Assembly (NCBI GenBank): GCA_002310035.1
Contig: DBYC01000077.1
Location: forward strand, 2,534-22,133
Direction: 5' to 3'
DNA from: a bacterium UBP6_UBA1196
GTDB lineage: Bacteria; UBP6; UBA1177
Length of the DNA: 19,600 bases
Below the pieces are notes generated by a model that saw only the letters and a program-made list of their open reading frames with translations, ran no database searches and was not told the origin of the DNA. The position numbers were made by a program, and so were the translations under genes. Positions 7,082-15,534 of the stretch are shown here, piece after piece (position 1 is the stretch's first letter; each line of letters begins with the position of its first letter).

Positions 7082-7939
7082 GTGAGTAAACTTTCTGCAT
7101 TTTTCAAATCGGCCCGTCTGGTAGAGGTCGCGGTTATGCTGGGATTTCCGGTCATAGGTCTGCTCTTTGCCTTCGACGACCCTGTGCAGCTGGTTTCACG
7201 CAAACCGCTCCTTTTTGTCATCGCTGTCTTTGCCCTTTTTACGGCGATTTATGCCTGCAACGGGCTCTGCGGGATCGGAGAGGATTCCGAAAACGAAAGG
7301 CTTGCGGATCTTTCCGGGAAAAAGCGGAGTTTTATCATCAATTTGCTGATTTCACTTCTGATTTCGTTTGTCTGCTTTTTTTGTATCAACCCCGTTCTGC
7401 TCGGGATGGCCGCTGTCAGTATGGCTGTCTGGACGCTCTATTCTTTTCCGAAAACCGGTTTCAAGTACCGGCCTCTGCTCGGAACTTTTCTGCATTTTGC
7501 GGGCGAGATCCTTCACTTTCTGATGGGGTACATCGTCATCAGAAAGATCGATGCCGGAGCGGTTTTTGCTTCGATTTATTTCGCGCTGCTCTTTGCCGCT
7601 GGGCATCTGAACCATGAGCTGATCGACTACGATTCGGATAAAAAGACGGGGATAAAAACCGGCGCAGTCACATTCGGAAGGAGAAACTGGGAGATCCTGT
7701 CGCTTGCCGTGACCTGCTTTTCGACGCTTTACCTTGGGGTGCTGCTTCTGACAGGCGCGGTTCCGGCTTCAGCAGCTTTTTTTGCTGCCGCCGGAGTTTG
7801 CCATATCGCTTTCAGGTTTCTTTGTTTCGGCAGGGAACAGGTTCAGCGGAAGTATCTTGCCGAGAGGAAATTTTACCGCATCGCTTACTTTACTGCGGGA
7901 ATAATGTTTGTTTTGCTAAAAATAGTAAGTTATGAATAA
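7082..7939 (+). CDS. UbiA-family prenyltransferase-like membrane protein
   Basis: The 285-residue protein is polytopic, with seven to nine hydrophobic segments, and has the two Asp-rich regions of UbiA enzymes: a diverged first motif around residues 60-72 (NGLCGIGEDSENER, in place of NDxxDxxxD) and a clear second motif, DYDSDKKTG at about 182-190, followed by the GAVTFGRRN stretch usual in the family. These enzymes transfer an isoprenyl chain to an acceptor such as a quinone ring, heme or a glycerol phosphate. The GTG at 7082 is preferred because AGGGGG precedes it by about 4 bases; the upstream ATG at 7040 has none and would put a non-membrane extension on the protein. It overlaps the next gene by 8 bases. 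No quinone-pathway partner is visible, so the acceptor is unknown. Confidence 0.8.
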   Translation: MSKLSAFFKSARLVEVAVMLGFPVIGLLFAFDDPVQLVSRKPLLFVIAVFALFTAIYACNGLCGIGEDSENERLADLSGKKRSFIINLLISLLISFVCFFCINPVLLGMAAVSMAVWTLYSFPKTGFKYRPLLGTFLHFAGEILHFLMGYIVIRKIDAGAVFASIYFALLFAAGHLNHELIDYDSDKKTGIKTGAVTFGRRNWEILSLAVTCFSTLYLGVLLLTGAVPASAAFFAAAGVCHIAFRFLCFGREQVQRKYLAERKFYRIAYFTAGIMFVLLKIVSYE

Positions 7940-8891
7940 TACTATAAATATCGTATATTTTACCGATAAGGCGGCAGCCGGCAAGGTCGCGTCGGCGCTA
8001 AAAAAACGCGGTTTGAAACCGAAACTTCGCCAGGTCAGGCGCTGCAAACGTCCCGACGATATCCTGGACTATTTTTTGTTTGAAAAGCCGGCTCTCGGAA
8101 CGCTCGAAAAGGGCTATCTGAGAGATGACAAAAAGGAGCAGCTGGTCCTGCTTTCGCTCCAGAAATCCTTCCTGGACGAGATCTATTCGAAGGTGGAGGA
8201 TTCCGACCAGGTCTACATCGAGTGCGATGCAAGCGCTGAATATTTTTACCTGAAAAAGCTCTTTTTTAAGTCCGGCAAACCCTTTTTCAGCTTCGGTCAC
8301 CTCAACGAAACGGATTCGATTTTTGTCGTCAAGGGCGCTCTTGACATCGGTTTTCACGAGGCTTCGTTTTTCGAGTGCGACGCGCTTTTCAAGGAAAATC
8401 CTGAGCCTGCCGAGCTCAACTATCCGGAATTTAACGGGATCCTTGCGCTTGATGTCCCGCCGGACGCGATCCCGTTCAAGTATGTCGGCCTTTTCAGGTC
8501 GCCTCTGCAGCTGACCAGGAACATCATCCGGTTCTACAGTTCACTCACTGACGGGGAGCGCCACGAAAAGGTGATGATCTACAACCCGCCGGTACAGGAT
8601 TTCTATACACTTCACAAGCGAGCCTTCGATTTTGGCAGATTTCTTGGAGAACGCGGCAGAAATATTGACGATTTTTCTGAAGTGCCGGCCGGAACGACTG
8701 TCCTGACCTGGTCGTCGCAGCGTTTTTTCAGCCATCTTTCGCACGGCCTGCGTCCGATCGTGCTGACAAAATCGCTTCTGTCGCCGCTATGGGTCCAAAA
8801 AAACCGGACACTTGCGGAGATAATCAATTCCGGAATAGACTTGACACTTTATTCAAAGCTGGTTACCTTCATAAAACTTTCCGAGGTATAG
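7932..8891 (+). CDS. Uncharacterised 319-residue cytoplasmic protein
   Basis: I do not recognise this family. The protein has no signal peptide and no membrane segment. The N terminus alternates beta-strand and helix (NIVYFTDKAAAGKVASALKK), as in a Rossmann-like half-domain, and a second such region is suggested after residue 200 (KVMIYNPP, then TTVLTWSSQRFFSHL and LRPIVLTKSLLSPLWV). Two such halves would resemble a GT-B glycosyltransferase, but no catalytic or nucleotide-binding motif supports that. It starts within the last 8 bases of the prenyltransferase gene, with only a weak ribosome-binding site, so translation is probably coupled. Its stop directly abuts the next ATG. A role in the same lipid or envelope process as the prenyltransferase is inferred from this packing. 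Confidence 0.8.
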   Translation: MNNTINIVYFTDKAAAGKVASALKKRGLKPKLRQVRRCKRPDDILDYFLFEKPALGTLEKGYLRDDKKEQLVLLSLQKSFLDEIYSKVEDSDQVYIECDASAEYFYLKKLFFKSGKPFFSFGHLNETDSIFVVKGALDIGFHEASFFECDALFKENPEPAELNYPEFNGILALDVPPDAIPFKYVGLFRSPLQLTRNIIRFYSSLTDGERHEKVMIYNPPVQDFYTLHKRAFDFGRFLGERGRNIDDFSEVPAGTTVLTWSSQRFFSHLSHGLRPIVLTKSLLSPLWVQKNRTLAEIINSGIDLTLYSKLVTFIKLSEV

Positions 8892-10289
8892 ATGCGAAGA
8901 TTCAACATCCTGATTTTATTTTTGTTTCTAATGCTTAACGTCGTTGCGGAGGAGGATGTCTTCACTATCTATATGCTTGGCGGAGAGATCGGCGAAAGCG
9001 TTGACACATGGAACGAAAAGAGGGGACCTGACGGCAGCTGCGAGCTCGAGCTTCTCTCCCGGGCGACGATGAAGATCGTCAGGGGCGCGGGTGCTGTCGA
9101 GATGACGACCACGACAAAGCTCTCCGCGGACTGCGTGACCTTTGAACCGAAGCGGATCGAATCAGTCGTGCGCGATATGTCGTCGAACGAAACTCTCCGC
9201 GGTGTGAACAACGGCGGCCTTTTCAGCACGGAGATCGTCAGGGGCTCGAAGAGTGAAAAATCGTCGGTCCGGCTGAGCAGCGATGCCACTTTTTTCAGCC
9301 TGATTTTCAAAAAACTCCGTGAAGAGGATTTTTTGAAGGGCGGACGGGCGAAAGTCATCTCGGAGGAGAGTCTCCGCGAGTCGGAGATCAGCTACTCAGG
9401 TCAGAAGGCGGGCGACGGTTCGGTCGTTGCAACGGTCATCTATCAGGGTATCCCGATGCGCTACACTCTTGTAAACGGTAAAGTGATGAAGTCAGAGGTC
9501 CAGAACGGTCTTCTGGTCTACCGGAGAAAAGGTGCGGCGGTTCCGGACGGTACCTCGGTCTCGTCTTCAGTCCCCGATATCCTTGAAAAATCGAAAAACA
9601 GGAACCTCGGTCTTTTTATTGCCGAGCCGAGAAAGGCAGGAAAGGTCGTCTACCATGTCGAAAGCGATAGTTTTTCAACGATCCCGGACACTTGTTTCCA
9701 GAAGAAGAACGTAACGACGGGAGAGATAACTGTCGATACGACTCGTCAGGACTGCCTGGACGCGCCGAAAAAAGAGGACACGATGTCGAACCTTTACGAG
9801 GACAGCAGCGACCCGGAGATAATCAAAACAGCAAAAAAAGTCGCTGGAAACGCTGTCGGAAGGGATGAAAAGATAGATCGGGTCGCAAAGTTCGTCAGCC
9901 GCTATATTTCGAACAAAAACTACGATCACAGCAACCTTTCGGCAAGCGAGGTGCTCCGGAAAAAAAGCGGCGACTGCACTGAACATTCAACGCTTTTCGC
10001 TGCGCTGATGCGGGCTCTGGGGGTGCCGGTAAAGATGGTTTACGGCCTGGTCATGACGCCGGACGGAGAGTTCTTCTTCCACAACTGGAACGAGGCTCTG
10101 GGCGATACCGGATGGGTGCCGGTCGATTCGACTTTCAGGCTTGTTCCGGCTGACGCGGCGAGGATAACGATAATTTACGGCGGGGCGGACAGCGGTTCCC
10201 GCGAACAGGTATCACTCTCGGTCTTCAGGTTTTTGACAGGCGTGAAGATCAGGGTAAAGAGCTTTTCTGAAGGCGGTTTACGGAGGTAA
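8892..10289 (+). CDS. Secreted transglutaminase-like (papain-fold) domain protein
   Basis: The 465-residue protein begins with a Sec signal peptide (MRRFNILILFLFLMLNVVAEE). Residues up to about 280 are beta-rich with no motif I know. The C-terminal third is a transglutaminase-core domain: the catalytic cysteine is Cys362 in KSGDCTEHSTLFAALMRALG, the histidine is His397 in FFHNWNEA, and the aspartate is Asp412 in WVPVDSTF, so the triad is complete. Bacterial members are usually proteases, amidases or cross-linking enzymes acting in the periplasm or cell surface. CGAGG lies 5 bases before the ATG, which directly follows the previous stop. The next gene begins one base after its stop. The substrate is unknown; the context points to an envelope function. 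Confidence 0.88.
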   Translation: MRRFNILILFLFLMLNVVAEEDVFTIYMLGGEIGESVDTWNEKRGPDGSCELELLSRATMKIVRGAGAVEMTTTTKLSADCVTFEPKRIESVVRDMSSNETLRGVNNGGLFSTEIVRGSKSEKSSVRLSSDATFFSLIFKKLREEDFLKGGRAKVISEESLRESEISYSGQKAGDGSVVATVIYQGIPMRYTLVNGKVMKSEVQNGLLVYRRKGAAVPDGTSVSSSVPDILEKSKNRNLGLFIAEPRKAGKVVYHVESDSFSTIPDTCFQKKNVTTGEITVDTTRQDCLDAPKKEDTMSNLYEDSSDPEIIKTAKKVAGNAVGRDEKIDRVAKFVSRYISNKNYDHSNLSASEVLRKKSGDCTEHSTLFAALMRALGVPVKMVYGLVMTPDGEFFFHNWNEALGDTGWVPVDSTFRLVPADAARITIIYGGADSGSREQVSLSVFRFLTGVKIRVKSFSEGGLRR

Positions 10290-10290
10290 A

Positions 10291-11217
10291 ATGAGAATAA
10301 AGCCAATTTTTCTTTTCATATTTGTAGTTTTTGCGGTTTTTACGGCTTCCGGCGGTGAATATTTCAACGACGGCAACGATCCGCTCGCAAAGGTAACGGA
10401 CACATCGTGGGGCAACCGTTCCCGCGAGCTGCGTCATGCGATCGATGTCCAGAACTGCGGAAAAGGCTGCGGCGCCCTGCTGAGCTACAACTCTGGTTTC
10501 GTGATGAATCCGGCGGCGACGATGCTCGAGAAACTATTTTCGATTTCGGCGATCTACCAGTATCTGGACGCAATGTCGGTTTCGGTGAACGATTCAAAGA
10601 CGACGGTCGTAGGCGGCGGTATTTTGTATTCGTACAACGCCGGGCTCCACCACATCAAAACCAACTTCGCTTTTCCGATCTGGCCGGGATTTATCTACGG
10701 CGGGATCAACATGAACAACTATATAGGCGATTTCGCACCGCGTCAGATCAGGAATTTCAATTCCCACTCGTTTGATATCGGCATTACAGGAAACATTCTT
10801 GGTTTTGTCTATCTCGGCTTTGCGGCGCTCGATGTCTGGACTTTCGCCGGAAAGGATGTCCCGCGCAAGCTCAGCTGGAACGTCGAGGTGAACATCAAAA
10901 ATATGATTTACATCAACAACGGCTGGCAGTACCACCTTCAGCAGAAGAACGAGGCTTATCCGAATCCCAGGACGACGATGAAGGGCTTCGATTTCTATAC
11001 CGGTATCGAGTTCCGCCACGCCTGGTTCAGGACCGGTCTGGGGTTTAACAACATCGCGTTTGTCAAGGAGATGAGCTGGTTCACGACGACAAAAACGATC
11101 TTTGTCGGATTTTACAAGCAGATGCTCGGGGCGGTATACGCGAACTTCATGTATAACGAGAAGAAGTACTATACATTTTCAATAAACCTTATCTGGGAAC
11201 CGTCAGTAGGCGGCTAG
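10291..11217 (+). CDS. Secreted beta-rich envelope protein of unknown function, possibly outer-membrane
   Basis: The 308-residue protein has a signal peptide (first about 21 residues, ending near TASGG) and a mature part with many alternating aromatic and small/polar residues, for example GGGILYSYNAGLHHIKTNFAF and IFVGFYKQMLGAVYANFMY. This pattern is typical of membrane-spanning beta strands. It does not end in the usual C-terminal phenylalanine of outer-membrane barrels (it ends WEPSVGG), so the barrel is a hypothesis. Two cysteines (KGCG region) lie near the N terminus. GGAGG precedes the ATG by 4 bases, one base after the transglutaminase-like gene. I do not recognise a family. Confidence 0.75.
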   Translation: MRIKPIFLFIFVVFAVFTASGGEYFNDGNDPLAKVTDTSWGNRSRELRHAIDVQNCGKGCGALLSYNSGFVMNPAATMLEKLFSISAIYQYLDAMSVSVNDSKTTVVGGGILYSYNAGLHHIKTNFAFPIWPGFIYGGINMNNYIGDFAPRQIRNFNSHSFDIGITGNILGFVYLGFAALDVWTFAGKDVPRKLSWNVEVNIKNMIYINNGWQYHLQQKNEAYPNPRTTMKGFDFYTGIEFRHAWFRTGLGFNNIAFVKEMSWFTTTKTIFVGFYKQMLGAVYANFMYNEKKYYTFSINLIWEPSVGG

Positions 11218-11226
11218 GAGAAAATC

Positions 11227-12207
11227 ATGAGATCATTATCCGGAATAAAACCGACCGGGACTCTGCATCTCGGCAACTACTTCGGCGCGGCGCGCCAGTT
11301 CGAGATCATGCAGCAGAAAAACTACGACGGATTTTACTTCGTAGCGGATTATCATACGCTCAACACGCTTCCGGACCCTAAAAAACTGGAGGAGAATACC
11401 TGGAACATCCTGCTGGACTACCTTGCATTCGGACTTGACCCTGAAAAGAGCACGATCTTTCTGCAGTCTCAGGTGCCGGAGGTGACGGAGCTGGCGTTCA
11501 TTCTCGGTAACTACACGCCGATGGGGCTTATGCAGCGCGCTCACAGCTATAAGGAGAAGACCGAGAAAAACGAGGTCATCAACGTCGGACTTTTTTACTA
11601 TCCTCTGCTGATGGCGGCGGACATCCTGCTCTACAAGTCGGATGTAGTGCCTGTCGGAAAGGATCAGAAACAGCATGTGGAGATCGCAAGAGACATCGCG
11701 GGAGCCTTCAATTTCCACTATCAGCGCGACCTTTTCGTTATCCCGGAGCCTTTCATCGCCGACAATGTCGCGGTTGTGCCGGGAACCGACGGACAGAAGA
11801 TGTCCAAAAGCTACGGAAACACCATCGAGATGTTTGCGGCTGATGCCGAACTGAAGAAGCAGATCATGGGGATCGTTACGGACTCCACGCCGCTTGAGGA
11901 GCCGAAAGATCCTGAGCTCTGCAATGTCTTCAAGATTTTCAGGCTTATTGCGCCGAAAGATCAGGTTGAGGAGATGGCAGACAAACTAAGAGCCGGCGGT
12001 TACGGCTACGGTCACGCAAAAAAGGCGCTTCTTGCCGCGGTCCACGAATTTTTTGACCCGATGCGTAAAAAACGCGAGGAGCTGGCAAAGAACCCCGATT
12101 ATGTAAGAGGTGTCCTGACCAGCGGCAGCGAAAAGGCGCGCGAGGTCGCGATCGAGACCATAAAGGAGGTCAAAAAGTGCGTCGGTCTCGTCGGAAATAT
12201 CTATTGA
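11227..12207 (+). CDS. trpS: Tryptophan--tRNA ligase
   Basis: A class I aminoacyl-tRNA synthetase of 326 residues, the normal bacterial length. The HIGH-type motif is GTLHLGNYFG (11-20), and KMSKS is intact at 191-195 within GTDGQKMSKSYGNTIEM. The central PLLMAADILLYKSDVVPVGKDQ segment is the tryptophan and tRNA-binding region characteristic of TrpS. GGAG lies about 7 bases before the ATG, and the gene follows the envelope-protein gene by 9 bases, so it is last in the prenyltransferase operon. No intrinsic terminator is visible in the 126 bases to the next gene. Confidence 0.97.
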   Translation: MRSLSGIKPTGTLHLGNYFGAARQFEIMQQKNYDGFYFVADYHTLNTLPDPKKLEENTWNILLDYLAFGLDPEKSTIFLQSQVPEVTELAFILGNYTPMGLMQRAHSYKEKTEKNEVINVGLFYYPLLMAADILLYKSDVVPVGKDQKQHVEIARDIAGAFNFHYQRDLFVIPEPFIADNVAVVPGTDGQKMSKSYGNTIEMFAADAELKKQIMGIVTDSTPLEEPKDPELCNVFKIFRLIAPKDQVEEMADKLRAGGYGYGHAKKALLAAVHEFFDPMRKKREELAKNPDYVRGVLTSGSEKAREVAIETIKEVKKCVGLVGNIY

Positions 12208-12251
12208 CGGAGCGAATTTTTAAAATAAATCAGTCTGGAGCATTCGTTTTG

Positions 12252-12279
12252 TTTACAAAAATGTATTCAACATTATAAT
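12252..12279 (+). promoter_or_regulatory. Promoter for the unknown secreted protein-purN-sensor-ssb operon
   Basis: TTTACA at 12252-12257 (5 of 6 matches) and an exact TATAAT at 12274-12279 are separated by 16 bases. Transcription would begin near 12286, giving a leader of about 48 bases. Confidence 0.7.
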
Positions 12280-12333
12280 ACACCGGTTATTTTTTTTGTG
12301 ATGGACTAATGTAAAGCGAGGTTAGTTTTAACA

Positions 12334-13278
12334 ATGCGTAAGCCTTTGATTTGGTTGATATTTTTTGCTTGGATCGTGTCGGCAGACCTGTTTGCGGCAG
12401 CTCCTCTTTCGGCATTGAAGGTTTGTCTGGAAAAAGACGGCGCGCCTTTCGTTGTCTCGACGACAAACACAGCGGAGGCGGAAAAAAATGGGTACAAACG
12501 TGTCGGCGACCGCGATATCTATATCCGCAACTTCAAAGTTCTTGTCGACGGTGTCGATCATACGAAGTTCGGTCCGATATCAAAAGATCCGAACTGTATA
12601 TTGGTCAGGTCGATCACAGGCGGCAGACACACGGTTTCGATCGATTTCAAATCCATTGAGTACACTAATCTTGAAACGACCAAGCCCTATACCACCAACT
12701 TCAAGCAGGGGCTTCTGCACGACGGGACCATAACCATCGGCGAAGGCGACGTGGCAAGGGTCGATATCAAGCAGACGGCAGGGCTCGTCGAGATTTTCCA
12801 GTCGATAGACAACAAGCTTATAGAAAACTGCGAAAAGAGCTGCAATGTTCCTACGGGGATCCCGATCTATTTCAAACAGAAGGCTGTGGACAGCAAAATC
12901 CTTTGTCCGACCTCCTATCAGCTGATACTGCCCGACGAATCGGAAAAGGGTAAATCCTGCTATGCTCCTGAGATCATTTCTCAGAAAATCAATGAATATG
13001 TACGGGAAAACGATGTAATGTGCCGTCTCAATATCGAGGAGGCTTTTTTCAGAGTTTACGGAGAGGGCTGTATGCTGACTCTGGCGGCAAACGCAGACGG
13101 TCTCGGTATTGAACCGCCGCTTATCAGAATGGTACCGCTTGCACGTCAGAAGATCCAATACCGCATGAAATTCGGTGAAGGAAAGAGCATGGTTTATACC
13201 TTCAGCGCTGACGGAAAGGGGCCGGAAAGGACTCCTGTAAAGGGCGAAATTATTGAATTTATTGAAGAGAGAATGTAG
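12334..13278 (+). CDS. Secreted protein of unknown function, possible PEGA-like domain
   Basis: The 314-residue protein has a signal peptide (MRKPLIWLIFFAWIVSADLFA). The mature part contains about nine cysteines and a beta-rich segment at about residues 68-150. The stretch with VLVDGVDHTKFGP and then GGRHTVSIDF resembles the VDG...G-HxV pattern of PEGA repeats, but the match is loose. The rest shows no motif I can name. GAGG sits 12 bases before the ATG, which is longer than usual. It leads an operon with purN, whose TTG start follows directly on its TAG stop, so PurN output probably depends on translation of this gene. A 408-residue antisense frame at 12580-13806 was rejected as a shadow. 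Confidence 0.75.
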   Translation: MRKPLIWLIFFAWIVSADLFAAAPLSALKVCLEKDGAPFVVSTTNTAEAEKNGYKRVGDRDIYIRNFKVLVDGVDHTKFGPISKDPNCILVRSITGGRHTVSIDFKSIEYTNLETTKPYTTNFKQGLLHDGTITIGEGDVARVDIKQTAGLVEIFQSIDNKLIENCEKSCNVPTGIPIYFKQKAVDSKILCPTSYQLILPDESEKGKSCYAPEIISQKINEYVRENDVMCRLNIEEAFFRVYGEGCMLTLAANADGLGIEPPLIRMVPLARQKIQYRMKFGEGKSMVYTFSADGKGPERTPVKGEIIEFIEERM

Positions 13279-13899
13279 TTGAAGATAGGGATTTTTATCT
13301 CCGGCACCGGAACCAACATGGTTGCCGTCTGCCGAAACTTTTTGGAAAAAAGGCTTGAAGGAGTAGACGAGATAAGTTTTGTCCTCTCCGACAAGCGGAA
13401 CGCGCCCGGTCTTCAGAAGGCCGAGGCTCTGGGGATAAAAACCATTGTTCTGCCCAAACGCAAGGAGCAGACACGCGAAGACTACGAGGCTGAAATGCTG
13501 AAGACGATCGAGCCTTACAACGTCGGCTTGCTGGTTCTTGCCGGTTTCATGAAGGTGCTCGGGGAACGTTTCCTTGGGGGCTTCCATGGTAAGATCATCA
13601 ACATCCATCCTTCGCTTCTTCCCTCTTTCACGGGTGTCAACGCGCAGTCTCAGGCGTTTGAATACGGCGTGAAAGTCTCCGGTTGCACTGTTCACTTCGT
13701 CGACAGCACGCTTGACGGCGGTCCGATCATCATTCAGCAGCCGGTTTTCAGAAAGAATGACGATACTGATGAGACTTTCAGGGCAAGGATCCTTGAGCAG
13801 GAACACATTTTGTTGTCTAAAGCGGTTTCAATTGTATGCAAAGGTGAGTATAAAATTCACGGACGATATGTCGTTGTTTTAAATCAGGAGGAGTTATGA
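13279..13899 (+). CDS. purN: Phosphoribosylglycinamide formyltransferase
   Basis: The 206-residue enzyme transfers a formyl group from 10-formyltetrahydrofolate to glycinamide ribonucleotide in purine synthesis. The phosphate-binding GTGTN is at residues 9-13. The catalytic region IINIHPSLLPSF holds Asn108 and His110, and the STLDGGPI segment holds the expected Asp (about 146). The usual GxHAHxQA segment appears as GVNAQSQAFEYG, a variation near the folate pocket. The start is a TTG at 13279, directly after the previous stop, with AGAGAG 7 bases upstream; I saw no better start. The stop overlaps the next start as ATGA. The second purine gene of the window, purE, is in a separate operon. Confidence 0.95.
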   Translation: MKIGIFISGTGTNMVAVCRNFLEKRLEGVDEISFVLSDKRNAPGLQKAEALGIKTIVLPKRKEQTREDYEAEMLKTIEPYNVGLLVLAGFMKVLGERFLGGFHGKIINIHPSLLPSFTGVNAQSQAFEYGVKVSGCTVHFVDSTLDGGPIIIQQPVFRKNDDTDETFRARILEQEHILLSKAVSIVCKGEYKIHGRYVVVLNQEEL

Positions 13900-15077
13900 A
13901 ATTAAAGCTTTTCGTTCTGACATTCATTCTTACAGCGGTAATCTTTTTCACTGCCGACTGTTTCTTTGTCGAGCAACTCAAGGAGAATGCTGTTTCGACA
14001 GCAACAAAATCGATCTCTCAGTCAGTGCTGGTCTACAACCAGATCGCTGAGTACGGCAAGTTTACAAAGGTTCGCAGAACCGAAACAAATGCAAAAAGCG
14101 TAAAGCTTTTGGAAGCTTTCAATCCTGCGAAATGGGAAGCTGTAAGCGCAAACGTTCTTGACTCGTTCGCCAACGGTGTCCAGATGAACCCGGAAGCTCA
14201 GAATTTTATCAACAACCTCGAGACCGAGCTCAATGTCATGTATGAGCTTTTCGACGACGGAAACACTGTTTTCGTAGCGGACAAAAAGGGAAACATCGTC
14301 GCGAAGGATAACGACGGTCTCTTCAGAGGCATCAACCTCGGCGATGAGATGCTTTTCGAGAATGCCCTCAACGGACGTTCGAACCGTGACATCGTCAGAA
14401 TCAAGGACAAGACCTACCTGGTCGCGGCAGCTCCGATGATCTCAAACGGAGAGGTTATCGGCGTCTATTTCTCGGCTGATGTAATGGATACAAACAGCGC
14501 AAGAACTTCAAATACGGCACTCTTCAGCGATGCGATTTACGGCGGTCAGTACAAGTTCGCTCTCTTCGACCATACGACGGTTCTCGGCAGCACGCTTCCG
14601 ACAAGCCTTCACGAAGAGCTTAAGAACTTTATCACCACGATGCCGGCTCTTACCGATGCAATCGAAGAGGACAACAAGCCTTACGACAGCACCGAAATCG
14701 AGTTCAAGGACGGAACTTACCTTGTCAGCATTGCGCGTTATCCGTCGCTGAGCGGCAAAAAGCCTTACTTCTACGCTGTTATGGTTTCGAAGGATGAGCT
14801 GCTGGCTCCGATAGAGGCAAAGCACCGCACATTCATCCTGATCGTATGCCTTGCACTTTTTGCAACATTTGTCTGCATTTACATCTTCGACGAGATCAAC
14901 AGCAAACCGATCACAAGATTCATGGAAGGTATGCTTGAAATCATCAACGGCAACACAAGGTATCGTTTCAACAATGACGCCAAGGGTGTTGAGGCAAACC
15001 TTAACCAGAATGCCAACATGATGCTGGCTGCTGTCCGTGGAGAGCAGATTCAGGAACAACAGAAAACTATGATATAG
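13896..15077 (+). CDS. Two-TM sensor-like protein with extracytoplasmic domain and HAMP-like end, no output domain
   Basis: The 393-residue protein has an N-terminal TM segment (about 4-23), a large extracytoplasmic region (about 24-310), a second TM segment (about 312-331) and a cytoplasmic HAMP-like tail (about 333-385) starting INSKPITRFMEGMLEIINGN. The outer region contains two repeats of the strand pattern seen in Cache-type sensors (VADKKGNIVAKDNDGLFRG, then a hydrophobic strand DKTYLVAAAPMISNGEVIGVYFSADV; later FKDGTYLVSIARYPSL). Chemoreceptors and histidine kinases have this layout but carry a methyl-accepting, kinase or GGDEF module after HAMP; here the protein stops about 62 residues after the membrane. 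The gene overlaps purN by 4 bases and lies 7 bases before ssb. It could be a receptor that signals through a separate protein, or a remnant. Confidence 0.8.
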   Translation: MKLKLFVLTFILTAVIFFTADCFFVEQLKENAVSTATKSISQSVLVYNQIAEYGKFTKVRRTETNAKSVKLLEAFNPAKWEAVSANVLDSFANGVQMNPEAQNFINNLETELNVMYELFDDGNTVFVADKKGNIVAKDNDGLFRGINLGDEMLFENALNGRSNRDIVRIKDKTYLVAAAPMISNGEVIGVYFSADVMDTNSARTSNTALFSDAIYGGQYKFALFDHTTVLGSTLPTSLHEELKNFITTMPALTDAIEEDNKPYDSTEIEFKDGTYLVSIARYPSLSGKKPYFYAVMVSKDELLAPIEAKHRTFILIVCLALFATFVCIYIFDEINSKPITRFMEGMLEIINGNTRYRFNNDAKGVEANLNQNANMMLAAVRGEQIQEQQKTMI

Positions 15078-15084
15078 GTGTGCG

Positions 15085-15534
15085 ATGACAACAAGTTTGA
15101 ACAAAGTTATGCTTATCGGCAGGCTCGGACGCGATCCTGAGAAGAGATACACAAGCTCCGAACTTCCCGTCTGCCGCTTCACGATGGCTACATCAGAGCG
15201 CATAAAAAAGGGCGATTCGGTCGAGGAAAAGACTGAATGGCACAGGATCGTTGTTTTCGGCGGTCAGGCAGAAAACATTGCCCGCTATCTCAAAAAGGGT
15301 TCGCTTGTCTATGTCGAGGGAAAGATCCAGACTCGCTCCTACACAGACAAGGACGGTGCCCAGAAATCTTCTACCGAGATAGTTGCAAGCTCCGTAAATT
15401 TCCTTGATACCAAGGATGGAGGCGGAGATGTCTCCGGCGAGCGCGTTTACGAATCTGCGCCTAACGGTTCTGCAAAGGGAGACAATTCAAAGGCTCCCGA
15501 TTTCGATGACGACGACCACGATCTGCCGTTCTGA
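15085..15534 (+). CDS. ssb: Single-stranded DNA-binding protein
   Basis: The 149-residue protein has an OB-fold over residues 4-108 with the standard SSB features (NKVMLIGRLGRDPEKRY, then TEWHRIVVFGGQAENIARYLKKGSLVYVEG). A disordered, acidic and asparagine-rich linker ends in DDDDHDLPF, the conserved tail that recruits replication and repair partners. It binds single-stranded DNA during replication, repair and recombination. The ATG is 7 bases after the sensor stop, in the fourth position of the operon led by the promoter at 12252. A 14-base palindrome begins at the last base of its stop-codon region. Confidence 0.97.
   Translation: MTTSLNKVMLIGRLGRDPEKRYTSSELPVCRFTMATSERIKKGDSVEEKTEWHRIVVFGGQAENIARYLKKGSLVYVEGKIQTRSYTDKDGAQKSSTEIVASSVNFLDTKDGGGDVSGERVYESAPNGSAKGDNSKAPDFDDDDHDLPF

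Noticed and set aside
12580..13806. Minus-strand open frame of 408 codons opposite the unknown secreted protein and purN.
   Set aside because: It lies antisense to purN, whose motifs are unambiguous, and to a gene with a signal peptide and promoter. It contains no recognisable domain.
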